Shown one piece after another: positions 49,201 to 62,000 of a DNA stretch of 64,000 nucleotides. The position numbers and the translations under genes were made by a program. The notes under the pieces were generated by a model that saw only the letters and a list, made by a program, of their open reading frames with translations, had not been told where the DNA came from and searched no databases. The DNA is from Palaemon carinicauda (Eukaryota; Arthropoda; Malacostraca; Decapoda; Palaemonidae). Position 1 is the first letter of the stretch. Each line of letters begins with the position of its first letter. The DNA lies in NCBI RefSeq assembly GCF_036898095.1, contig NC_090725.1, forward strand, positions 324,112,605 to 324,176,604. The letters run 5' to 3'.

Positions 49201-52200
49201 CTCACAAGGATGGTGAGGTTGCAGAGACCAAAGGAACTAACAAGTATGAGTGGGTTCGAACCCCAGTCTGGCAATCACAAGGCAAGGACATTACCACCAG
49301 GCCACCACAATGCTTTAGCTCACAAGGATGGTGAGGTTGCAGAGACCAAAGGAACTAACAAGTATGAGTGGGTTCGAACCCCAGTCTGGCAATCACAAGG
49401 CAAGGACATTACCACCAGGCCACCACAATGCTTTAGCTCACAAGGATGGTGAGGTTGCAGAGACCAAAGGAACTAACAAGTATGAGTGGGGTTCGAACCC
49501 CAGTCCGGCAATCACAAGGCAAGGACATTACCACCAGGCCACCACAATGCTTTAGCTCACAAGGATGGTGAGGTTGCAGAGACCAAAGGAACTAACAAGT
49601 ATGAGTGGGGTTCGAACCCCAGTCCGGCAATCACAAGGCAAGGACATTACCACCAGGCCACCACAATGCTTTAGCTCACAAGGATGGTGAGGTTGCAGAG
49701 ACCAAAGGAACTAACAAGTATGAGTGGGGTTCGAACCCCAGTCTGGCAATCACAAGGCAAGGACATTACCACCAGGCCACCACAATGCTTTAGCTCACAA
49801 GGATGGTGAGGTTGCAGAGACCAAAGGAACTAACAAGTATGAGTGGGTTCGAACCCCAGTCTGGCAATCACAAGGCAAGGACATTACCACCAGGCCACCA
49901 CAATGCTTTAGCTCACAAGGATGGTGAGGTTGCAGAGACCAAAGGAACTAACAAGTATGAGTGGGTTCGAACCCCAGTCTGGCAATCACAAGGCAAGGAC
50001 ATTACCACCAGGCCACCACAATGCTTTAGCTCACAAGGATGGTGAGGTTGCAGAGACCAAAGGAACTAACAAGTATGAGTGGGGTTCGAACCCCAGTCCG
50101 GCAATCACAAGGCAAGGACATTACCACCAGGCCACCACAATGCTTTAGCTCACAAGGATGGTGAGGTTGCAGAGAAAAAGGAACTAACAAGTATGAGTGG
50201 GGTTCGAACCCCAGTCTGGCAATCACAAGGCAAGGACATTACCACCAGGCCACCACAATGCTTTAGCTCACAAGGATGGTGAGGTTGCAGAGACCAAAGG
50301 AACTAACAAGTATGAGTGGGGTTCGAACCCAGTCTGGCAATCACAAGGCAAGGACATTACCACCAGGCCACCACAATGCTTTAGCTCACAAGGATGGTGA
50401 GGTTGCAGAGACCAAAGGAACTAACAAGTATGAGTGGGGTTCGAACCCAGTCCGGCAATCACAAGGCAAGGACATTACCACCAGGCCACCACAATGCTTT
50501 AGCTCACAAGGATGGTGAGGTTGCAGAGACCAAAGGAACTAACAAGTATGAGTGGGTTCGAACCCAGTCTGGCAATCACAAGGCAAGGACATTACCACCA
50601 GGCCACCACAATGCTTTAGCTCACAAGGATGGTGAGGTTGCAGAGACCAAAGGAACTAACAAGTATGAGTGGGGTTCGAACCCCAGTCTGGCAATCACAA
50701 GGCAAGGACATTACCACCAGGATACCACAATGCTTTAGCTCACAAGGATGGTGAGGTTGCAGAGACCAAAGGAACTAACAAGTATGAGTGGGGTTCGAAC
50801 CCCAGTCTGGCAATCACAAGGCAAGGACATTACCACCAGGCCACCACAATGCTTTAGCTCACAAGGATGGTGAGGTTGCAGAGACCAAAGGAACTAACAA
50901 GTATGAGTGGGGTTCGAACCCAGTCCGGCAATCACAAGGCAAGGACATTACCACCAGGCCACCACAATGCTTTAGCTCACAAGAATGGTGAGTTGCAGAG
51001 ACCAAAGGAACTAACAAGTATGAGTGGGTTCGAACCCCAGTCTGGCAATCACAAGGCAAGGACATTACCACCAGGCCACCACAATGCTTTAGCTCACAAG
51101 GATGGTGAGGTTGCAGAGACCAAAGGAACTAACAAGTATGAGTGGGTTCGAACCCCAGTCCGGCAATCACAAGGCAAGGACATTACCACCAGGCCACCAA
51201 ATGCTTTAGCTCACAAGGATATGAGGTTGCAGAGACCAAAGGAACTAACAAGTATGAGTGGGTTCGAACCCCAGTCCGGCAATCACAAGGCAAGGACATT
51301 ACCACCAGGCCACCACAATGCTTTAGCTCACAAGGATATGAGGTTGCAGAGACCAAAGGAACTAACAAGTATGAGTGGGTTCGAACCCCAGTCCGGCAAT
51401 CACAAGGCAAGGACATTACCACCAGGCCACCACAATGCTTTAGCTCACAAGGATGGTGAGGTTGCAGAGACCAAAGGAACTAACAAGTATGAGTGGGGTT
51501 CGAACCCCAGTCTGGCAATCACAAGGCAAGGACATTACCACCAGGCACCACAATGCTTTAGCTCACAAGGATGGTGAGGTTGCAGAGACCAAAGGAACTA
51601 ACAAGTATGAGCGGGTTCAAACCCCAGTCTGGCAATCACAAGGCAAGGACATTACCACCAGGCCACCACAATGCTTTAGCTCACAAGGATGGTGAGGTTG
51701 CAGAGACCAAAGGAACTAACAAGTATGAGTGGGTTCGAACCCCAGTCTGGCAATCACAAGGCAAGGACATTACCACAGGCCACCAAATGCTTTAGCTCAC
51801 AAGATGGTGAGGTTGCAGAGACCAAAGGAACTAACAAGTATGAGTGGGGTTCGAACCCCAGTCCGGCAATCACAAGGCAAGGACATTACCACCAGGCCAC
51901 CACAATGCTTTAGCTCACAAGGATGGTGAGGTTGCAGAGACCAAAGGAACTAACAAGTATGAGTGGGTTCGAACCCCAGTCCGGCAATCACAAGGCAAGG
52001 ACATTACCACCAGGCCACCACAATGCTTTAGCTCACAAGGATGGTGAGGTTGCAGAGACCAAAGGAACTAACAAGTATGAGTGGGGTTCGAACCCCAGTC
52101 GGCAATCACAAGGCAAGGACATTACCACCAGGCCACCACAATGCTTTAGCTCACAAGGATGGTGAGGTTGCAGAGACCAAAGGAACTAACAAGTATGAGT

Positions 52201-55200
52201 GGGTTCGAACCCCAGTCTGGCAATCACAAGGCAAGGACATTACCACCAGGCCACCACAATGCTTTAGCTCACAAGGATGGTGAGGTTGCAGAGAAAAAGG
52301 AACTAACAAGTATGAGTGGGTTCGAACCCCAGTCCGGCAATCACAAGGCAAGGACATTACCACCAGGCACCACAATGCTTTAGCTCACAAGGATGGTGAG
52401 GTTGCAGAGACCAAAGGAACTAACAAGTATGAGTGGGGTTCAAACCCCAGTCTGGCAATCACAAGGCAAGGACATTACCACAGGCCACCACAATGCTTTA
52501 GCTCACAAGGATGGTGAGGTTGCAGAGAAAAAGGAACTAACAAGTATGAGTGGGGTTCGAACCCAAGTCTGGCAATCACAAGGCAAGGACATTACCACCA
52601 GGCCACCACAATGCTTTAGCTCACAAGGAATGGTGAGGTTGCAGAGAAAAAGGAACTAACAAGTATGAGTGGGGTTCGAACCCCAGTCTGGCAATCACAA
52701 GGCATGGACATTACCACCAGGCCACCACAATGCTTTAGCTCACAAGGATGGTGAGGTGCAGAGAAAAAGGAACTAACAAGTATGAGTGGGGTTCGAACCC
52801 CAGTCCGGCAATCACAAGGCAAGGACATTACCACCAGGCCACCACAATGCTTTAGCTCACAAGGATGGTGAGGTGCAGAGAAAAAGGAACTAAAAGTATG
52901 AGTGGGGTTCGAACCCCAGTCTGGCAATCACAAGGCAAGGACATTACCACCAGGCCACCACAATGCTTTAGCTCACAAGGATGGTGAGGTCGCAGAGACC
53001 AAAGGAACTAACAAGTATGAGTGGGGTTCGAACCCAGTCTGGCAATCAAGAGGCAAGGACATTACCACCAGGCCACCACAATGCTTTAGCTCACAAGGAT
53101 GGTGAGGTGCAGAGACCAAAGGAACTAACAAGTATGATGGGGTTCGAACCCAGTCTGGCAATCACAAGGCAAGGACATTACCACCAGGCCACCACAATGC
53201 TTTAGATCACAAGGATGGTGAGGTGGCAGAGAAAAAGGAACTAACAAGTATGATGGGTTCAAACCCCAGTCTGGCAATCACAAGGCAAGACATTACCACC
53301 AGGCCACCACAATGCTTTAGATCACAAGGATGGTGAGGTGCAGAGAAAAAGGAACAACAGTATGATGGGGTTCGAAACCCCAGTCTGGCAATCACAAGGC
53401 AAGGACATTACCACCAGGCCACCACAATGCTTTAGCTCACAAGGATGGTGAGGTGCAGAGAAAAAGGAACAAAAGTATGAGTGGGGTTCGAACCCCAGTC
53501 TGGCAATCACAAGGCAAGGACATTACCACCAGGCCACCACAATGCTTTAGCTCACAAGGATGGTGAGGTCGCAGAGACCAAAGGAACTAACAGTATGAGT
53601 GGTTCAAACCCCAGTCCGGCAATCACAAGGCAAGGACATTACCACCAGGCCACCACAATGCTTTAGCTCACAAGGATGGTGAGGTTGCAGACCAAAGGAA
53701 CTAACAAGTATGAGTGGGGTTCGAACCCAGTCCGGCAATCACAAGGCAAGGACATTACCACCAGGCCACCACAATGCTTTAGCTCACAAGGATGGTGAGG
53801 TTGCAGAGAAAAAGGAACTAACAAGTATGAGTGGGTTCGAACCCCAGTCTGGCAATCACAAGGCAAGGACATTACCACCAGGCCACCACAATGCTTTAGC
53901 TCACAAGGATGGTGAGGTTGCAGAGACCAAAGGAACTAACAAGTATGAGTGGGTTCGAAACCCAGTCTGGCAATCAAAGGCAAGGACATTACCACCAGGC
54001 CACCACAATGCTTTAGCTCACAAGGATGGTGAGGTTGCAGAGACCAAAGGAACTAACAAGTATGAGTGGGTTCGAACCCCAGTCTGGCAATCACAAGGCA
54101 AGGACATTACCACCAAGGCCACCACAATGCTTTAGCTCACAAGGATGGTGAGGTTGCAGAGAAAAAGGAACTAACAAGTATGAGTGGGGTTCGAACCCCA
54201 GTCTGGCAATCACAAGGCAAGGACATTACCACCAGGCCACCACAATGCTTTAGCTCACAAGGATGGTGAGGTTGCAGAGACCAAAGGAACTAACAAGTAT
54301 GAGTGGGTTCGAACCCCAGTCTGGCAATCACAAGGCAAGGACATTACCACCAGGCCACCACAATGCTTTAGCTCACAAGGATGGTGAGGTTGCAGAGACC
54401 AAAGGAACTAACAAGTATGAGTGGGTTCGAACCCAGTCCGGCAATCACAAGGCAAGGACATTACCACCAGGCCACCACAATGCTTTAGCTCACAAGGATG
54501 GTGAGTTGCAGAGACCAAAGGAACTAACAAGTATGAGTGGGTTCGAACCCCAGTCTGGCAATCACAAGGCAAGGACATTACCACCAGGCCACCACAATGC
54601 TTTAGCTCACAAGGATGGTGAGGTTGCAGAGACCAAAGGAACTAACAAGTATGAGTGGGTTCGAACCCCAGTCTGGCAATCACAAGGCAAGGACATTACC
54701 ACCAGGACCACAATGCTTTAGCTCACAAGGATGGTGAGGTTGCAGAGACCAAAGGAATTAACAAGTATGAGTGGGTTCGAACCCCAGTCTGGCAATCACA
54801 AGGCAAGGACATTACCACCAGGCCACCACAATGCTTTAGCTCACAAGGATGGTGAGGTTGCAGAGACCAAAGGAACTAACAAGTATGAGTGGGTTCGAAC
54901 CCAGTCTGGCAATCAAAGGCAAGGACATTACCACCAGGCCACCACAATGCTTTAGCTCACAAGGATGGTGAGTTGCAGAGACAAAGGAACTAACAAGTAT
55001 GAGTGGGTTCGAACCCCAGTCTGGCAATCACAAGGCAAGGACATTACCACCAGGCCACCACAATGCTTTAGCTCACAAGGATGGTGAGGTTGCAGAGACC
55101 AAAGGAACTAACAAGTATGAGTGGGTTCAAACCCCAGTCTGGCAATCACAAGGCAAGGACATTACCACCAGTACCACAATGCTTTAGCTCACAAGGATGG

Positions 55201-58200
55201 TGAGGTTGCAGAGACCAAAGGAACTTAAGTATGAGTGGGTTCGAACCCCAGTCTGGCAATCACAGGCAAGGACATTACCACCAGGCCACCACAATGCTTT
55301 AGCTCACAAGGATGGTGAGGTTGCAGAGACAAAGGAACTAACAAGTATGAGTGGGTTCAAACCCCAGTCTGGCAATCACAAGGCAAGGACATTACCACCA
55401 GGCCACCACAATGCTTTAGCTCACAAGGATGGTGAGGTTGCAGAGACCAAAGGAACTAACAAGTATGAGTGGGGTTCAAACCCAAGTCTGGCAATCACAA
55501 GGCAAGGACATTACTACCAGGCCACCACAATGCTTTAGCTCACAAGGATGGTGAGGTGCAGAGAAAAGGAACTAAAAGTATGAGTGGGTTCAACCCCAGT
55601 CTGGCAATCACAAGGCAAGGACATTACCACCAGGCCACCACAATGCTTTAATCACAAGGATGGTGAAGTCGCAGAGAAAAAGGAACTAACAAGTATGAGT
55701 GGGTTCAAACCCCAGTCTGGCAATCACAAGGCAAGGACATTACCACCAGGCCACCACAATGCTTTAGCTCACAAGGATGGTGAAGTGCAGAGAAAAAGGA
55801 ACTAACAAGTATGAGTGGGTTCAAACCCCAGTCTGGCAATCACAAGGCAAGGACATTACCACCAGGCCACCACAATGCTTTAGCTCACAAGGATGGTGAG
55901 GTGCAGAGAAAAAGGAACTAACAGTATGAGTGGGTTCAAACCCCAGTCTGGCAATCACAAGGCAAGGACATTACCACCAGGCCACCACAATGCTTTAGCT
56001 CACAAGGATGGTGAGGTGCAGAGAAAAGGAACTAACAAGTATGAGTGGGGTTCGAACCCCAGTCTGGCAATCACAAGGCAAGGACATTACCACCAGGCCA
56101 CCACAATGCTTTAGCTCACAAGGATGGTGAGGTCGCAGAGACAAAGGAACTAACAAGTATGAGTGGGTTCAAACCCCAGTCTGGCAATCACAAGGCAAGG
56201 ACATTACCACCAGGCCACCACAATGCTTTAGCTCACAAGGATGGTGAGGTTGCAGAGACCAAAGGAACTAACAAGTATGAGTGGGTTCGAAACCCAGTCC
56301 GGCAATCACAAGGCAAGGACATTACCACCAGGCCACCACAATGCTTTAGCTCACAAGGATGGTGAGGTTGCAGAGAAAAAGGAACTAACAAGTATGAGTG
56401 GGTTCGAACCCCAGTCTGGCAATCACAAGGCAAGGACATTACCACCAGGCCACCACAATGCTTTAGCTCACAAGGATGGTGAGGTTGCAGAGACCAAAGG
56501 AACTAACAAGTATGAGTGGGTTCGAACCCAGTCTGGCAATCACAAGGCAAGGACATTACCACCAGGCCACCACAATGCTTTAGCTCACAAGGATGGTGAG
56601 GTTGCAGAGACCAAAGGAACTAACAAGTATGAGTGGGTTCGAACCCCAGTCTGGCAATCACAAGGCAAGGACATTACCACCAGGCCACCACAATGCTTTA
56701 GCTCACAAGGATGGTGAGGTTGCAGAGACCAAAGGAACTAACAAGTATGAGTGGGTTCGAACCCCAGTCCGGCAATCACAAGGCAAGGACATTACCACCA
56801 GGCCACCACAATGCTTTAGCTCACAAGGATGGTGAGGTTGCAGAGAAAAAGGAACTAACAAGTATGAGTGGGGTTCGAACCCCAGTCTGGCAATCACAAG
56901 GCAAGGACATTACCACCAGGCCACCACAATGCTTTAGCTCACAAGGATGGTGAGGTTGCAGAGACCAAAGGAACTAACAAGTATGAGTGGGTTCGAACCC
57001 CAGTCTGGCAATCACAAGGCAAGGACATTACCACCAGGCCACCACAATGCTTTAGCTCACAAGGATGGTGAGGTTGCAGAGACCAAAGGAACTAACAAGT
57101 ATGAGTGGGTTCGAACCCCAGTCTGGCAATCACAAGGCAAGGACATTACCACCAGGCCACCACAATGCTTTAGCTCACAAGGATGGTGAGGTTGCAGAGA
57201 CCAAAGGAACTAACAAGTATGAGTGGGGTTCGAACCCCAGTCCGGCAATCACAAGGCAAGGACATTACCACCAGGCCACCACAATGCTTTAGCTCACAAG
57301 GATGGTGAGGTTGCAGAGAAAAAGGAACTAACAAGTATGAGTGGGTTCGAACCCCAGTCTGGCAATCACAAGGCAAGGACATTACCACCAGGCCACCACA
57401 ATGCTTTAGCTCACAAGGATGGTGAGGTTGCAGAGACCAAAGGAACTAACAAGTATGAGTGGGGTTCGAACCCCAGTCTGGCAATCACAAGGCAAGGACA
57501 TTACCACCAGGCCACCACAATGCTTTAGCTCACAAGGATGGTGAGGTTGCAGAGACCAAAGGAACTAACAAGTATGAGTGGGGTTCGAACCCAGTCTGGC
57601 AATCACAAGGCAAGGACATTACCACCAGGCCACCACAATGCTTTAGCTCACAAGGATGGTGAGGTGCAGAGACCAAAGGAACTAACAAGTATGATGGGTT
57701 CGAACCCAGTCTGGCAATCACAAGGCAAGGACATTACCACCAGGCCACCACAATGCTTTAGCTCACAAGGATGGTGAGGTTGCAGAGACCAAAGGAACTA
57801 ACAAGTATGAGTGGGGTTCGAACCCAGTCTGGCAATCACAAGGCAAGGACATTACCACCAGGCCACCACAATGCTTTAGCTCACAAGGATGGTGAGGTTG
57901 CAGAGACCAAAGGAACTAACAAGTATGAGTGGGGTTCGAACCCCAGTCTGGCAATCACAAGGCAAGGACATTACCACCAGGCCACCACAATGCTTTAGCT
58001 CACAAGGATGGTGAGGTTGCAGAGACCAAAGGAACTAACAAGTATGAGTGGGGTTCGAACCCCAGTCTGGCAATCACAAGGCAAGGACATTACCACCAGG
58101 CCACCACAATGCTTTAGCTCACAAGGATGGTGAGTTGCAGAGACCAAAGGAACTAACAAGTATGAGTGGTGTTCGAACCCCAGTCTGGCAATCACAAGGC

Positions 58201-61200
58201 AAGGACATTACCACCAGGCCACCACAATGCTTTAGCTCAAAGGATAGTGAGGTTGCAGAGACCAAAGGAACTAACAAGTATGAGTGGGTTCGAACCCCAG
58301 TCCGGCAATCACAAGGCAAGGACATTACCCCGGCCACCAAATGCTTTAGCTCACAAGGATATGAGGTTGCAGAGACCAAAGGAACTAACAAGTATGAGTG
58401 GGTTCGAACCCCAGTCCGGCAATCACAAGGCAAGGACATTACCACCAGGCCACACAATGCTTTAGCTCACAAGGATATGAGGTTGCAGAGACCAAAGAAA
58501 CTAACAAGTATGAGTGGTGTTCGAACCCCAGTCCGGCAATCACAAGGCAAGGACATTACCACCAGGCCACCACAATGCTTTAGCTCACAAGGATAGTGAG
58601 GTTGCAGAGACCAAAGGAACTAACAAGTATGAGTGGGTTCGAACCCCAGTCTGGCAATCACAAGGCAAGGACATTACCACCAGGCCACCACAATGCTTTA
58701 GCTCACAAGGATGGTGAGGTTGCAGAGACCAAAGGAACTAACAAGTATGAGTGGGTTCGAACCCCAGTCCGGCAATCACAAGGCAAGGACATTACCACCA
58801 GGCCACCACAATGCTTTAGCTCACAAGGATGGTGAGGTTGCAGAGACCAAAGGAACTAACAAGTATGAGTGGGTTCGAACCCCAGTCCGGCAATCACAAG
58901 GCAAGGACATTACCACAGGCCACCAAATGCTTTAGCTCACAAGGATGGTGAGGTTGCAGAGACCAAAGGAACTAACAAGTATGAGTGGGGTTCGAACCCC
59001 AGTCCGGCAATCACAAGGCAAGGACATTACCACCAGGCCACCACAATGCTTTAGCTCACAAGGATGGTGAGGTTGCAGAGACCAAAGGAACTAACAAGTA
59101 TGAGTGGGTTCGAACCCCAGTCCGGCAATCACAAGGCAAGGACATTACCACCAGGCCACCACAATGCTTTAGCTCACAAGGATGGTAGGTTGCAGAGACC
59201 AAAGGAACTAACAAGTATGAGTGGGTTCGAACCCCAGTCTGGCAATCACAAGGCAAGGACATTACCACCAGGCCACCACAATGCTTTAGCTCACAAGGAT
59301 GGTGAGGTTGCAGAGACCAAAGGAACTAACAAGTATGAGTGGGTTCGAACCCAGTCTGGCAATCACAAGGCAAGGACATTACCACCAGGCCACCACAATG
59401 CTTTAGCTCACAAGATGGTGAGGTGCAGAGAAAAAGGAACTAACAAGTATGAGTGGGTTCGAACCCCAGTCCGGCAATCACAAGGCAAGGACATTACCAC
59501 CAGGCACCACAATGCTTTAGCTCACAAGGATGGTGAGGTTGCAGAGAAAAGGAACTAACAAGTATGAGTGGGGTTCAAACCCAGTCTGGCAATCACAAGG
59601 CAAGGACATTACCACAGGCCACCACAATGCTTTAGCTCACAAGAATGGTGAGGTGCAGAGAAAAAGGAACTAAAAGTATGAGTGGGGTTCGAAACCCAGT
59701 CTGGCAATCACAAGGCAAGGACATTACCACCAGGCCACCACAATGCTTTAGCTCACAAGGATGGTGAGGTGCAGAGAAAAAGGAACTAAAAAGTATGAGT
59801 GGGTTCGAACCCCAGTCTGGCAATCACAAGGCAAGGACATTACCACCAGGCCACCACAATGCTTTAGCTCACAAGGATGGTGAGGTGCAGAGAAAAAGGA
59901 ACTAACAAGTATGAGTGGGGTTCGAACCCAGTCCGGCAATCACAAGGCAAGGACATTACCACCAGGCCACCACAATGCTTTAGCTCACAAGGATGGTGAG
60001 GTGCAGAGAAAAAGGAACTAACAAGTATGAGTGGGGTTCGAACCCAAGTCTGGCAATCACAAGGCAAGGACATTACCACCAGGCCACCACAATGCTTTAG
60101 CTCACAAGGATGGTGAGGTGCAGAGACCAAAGGAACTAACAAGTATGAGTGGGGTTCGAACCCAGTCTGGCAATCACAAGGCAAGGACATTACCACCAGG
60201 CCACCACAATGCTTTAGATCACAAGGATGGTGAGGTGGCAGAGACCAAAGGAACTAACAAGTATGATTGGGGTTCGAACCCCAAGTCTGGCAATCACAAG
60301 GCAAGGACATTACTACCAGGCCACCACAATGCTTTAGATCACAAGGATGGTGAGGTGGCAGAGAAAAAGGAACTAACAAGTATGAGTGGGGTTCAAACCC
60401 CAGTCTGGCAATCACAAGGCAAGGACATTACTACCAGGCCACCACAATGCTTTAGATCACAAGGATGGTGAGGTGCAGAGAAAAAGGAACTAACAAGTAT
60501 GATGGGGTTCGAAACCCCAGTCTGGCAATCACAAGGCAAGGACATTACCACCAGGCCACCACAATGCTTTAGCTCACAAGGATGGTGAGGTGCAGAGAAA
60601 AAGGAACTAACAAGTATGAGTGGGGTTCGAACCCAGTCTGGCAATCACAAGGCAAGGACATTACCACCAGGCCACCACAATGCTTTAGCTCACAAGGATG
60701 GTGAGGTCAGAGACCAAAGGAACTAACAAGTATGAGTGGGTTCAACCCCAGTCTGGCAATCACAAGGCAAGGACATTACCACCAGGCCACCACAATGCTT
60801 TAGCTCACAAGGATGGTGAGGTTGCAGGACCAAAGGAACTAACAAGTATGAGTGGGGTTCGAACCCAGTCCGGCAATCACAAGGCAAGGACATTACCACC
60901 AGGCCACCACAATGCTTTAGCTCACAAGGATGGTGAGGTTGCAGAGAAAAAGGAACTAACAAGTATGAGTGGGTTCGAACCCAGTCTGGCAATCACAAGG
61001 CAAGGACATTACCACCAGGCCACCACAATGCTTTAGCTCACAAGGATGGTGAGGTTGCAGAGACCAAAGGAACTAACAAGTATGAGTGGGTTCGAACCCC
61101 AGTCTGGCAATCACAAGGCAAGACATTACCACCAAGGCCACCACAATGCTTTAGCTCACAAGGATGGTGAGGTTGCAGAGAAAAAGGAACTAACAAGTAT

Positions 61201-62000
61201 GAGTGGGGTTCGAACCCCAGTCTGGCAATCACAAGGCAAGGACATTACCACCAAGGCCACCACAATGCTTTAGCTCACAAGGATGGTGAGGTTGCAGAGA
61301 AAAGGAACTAACAAGTATGAGTGGGGTTCGAACCCCAGTCTGGCAATCACAAGGCAAGGACATTACCACCAGGCCACCACAATGCTTTAGCTCACAAGGA
61401 TGGTGAGGTTGCAGAGAAAAGGAACTAACAAGTATGAGTGGGGTTCGAACCCCAGTCCGGCAATCACAAGGCAAGGACATTACCACCAGGCCACCACAAT
61501 GCTTTAGCTCACAAGGATGGTGAGGTTGCAGAGACCAAAGGAACTAACAAGTATGAGTGGGTTCGAACCCAGTCTGGCAATCACAAGGCAAGGACATTAC
61601 CACCAGGCCACCACAATGCTTTAGCTCACAAGGATGGTGAGGTTGCAGAGACCAAAGGAACTAACAAGTATGAGTGGGTTCGAACCCCAGTCTGGCAATC
61701 ACAAGGCAAGGACATTACCACCAGGCCACCACAATGCTTTAGCTCACAAGGATGGTGAGGTTGCAGAGACCAAAGGAACTAACAAGTATGAGTGGGTTCG
61801 AACCCCAGTCTGGCAATCACAAGGCAAGGACATTACCACCAGGACCACAATGCTTTAGCTCACAAGGATGGTGAGGTTGCAGAGACCAAAGGAACTAACA
61901 AGTATGAGTGGGGTTCGAACCCCAGTCTGGCAATCACAAGGCAAGGACATTACCACAGGCCACCACAATGCTTTAGCTCACAAGGATGGTGAGGTTGCAG
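46200..62000 (-). repeat. Homogeneous part of the array, increasing CTGG type
   Basis: Units with AGTCTGGCAATC become the majority, mixed with the CCGG type. GAGAAAAAGGAACT replaces GAGACCAAAGGAACT in a growing share of units. One-base and few-base deletions accumulate after about 52 kb, for example GAGGTGCAGAG for GAGGTTGCAGAG, and ACCAGGCACCAC for ACCAGGCCACCAC. Confidence 0.7.
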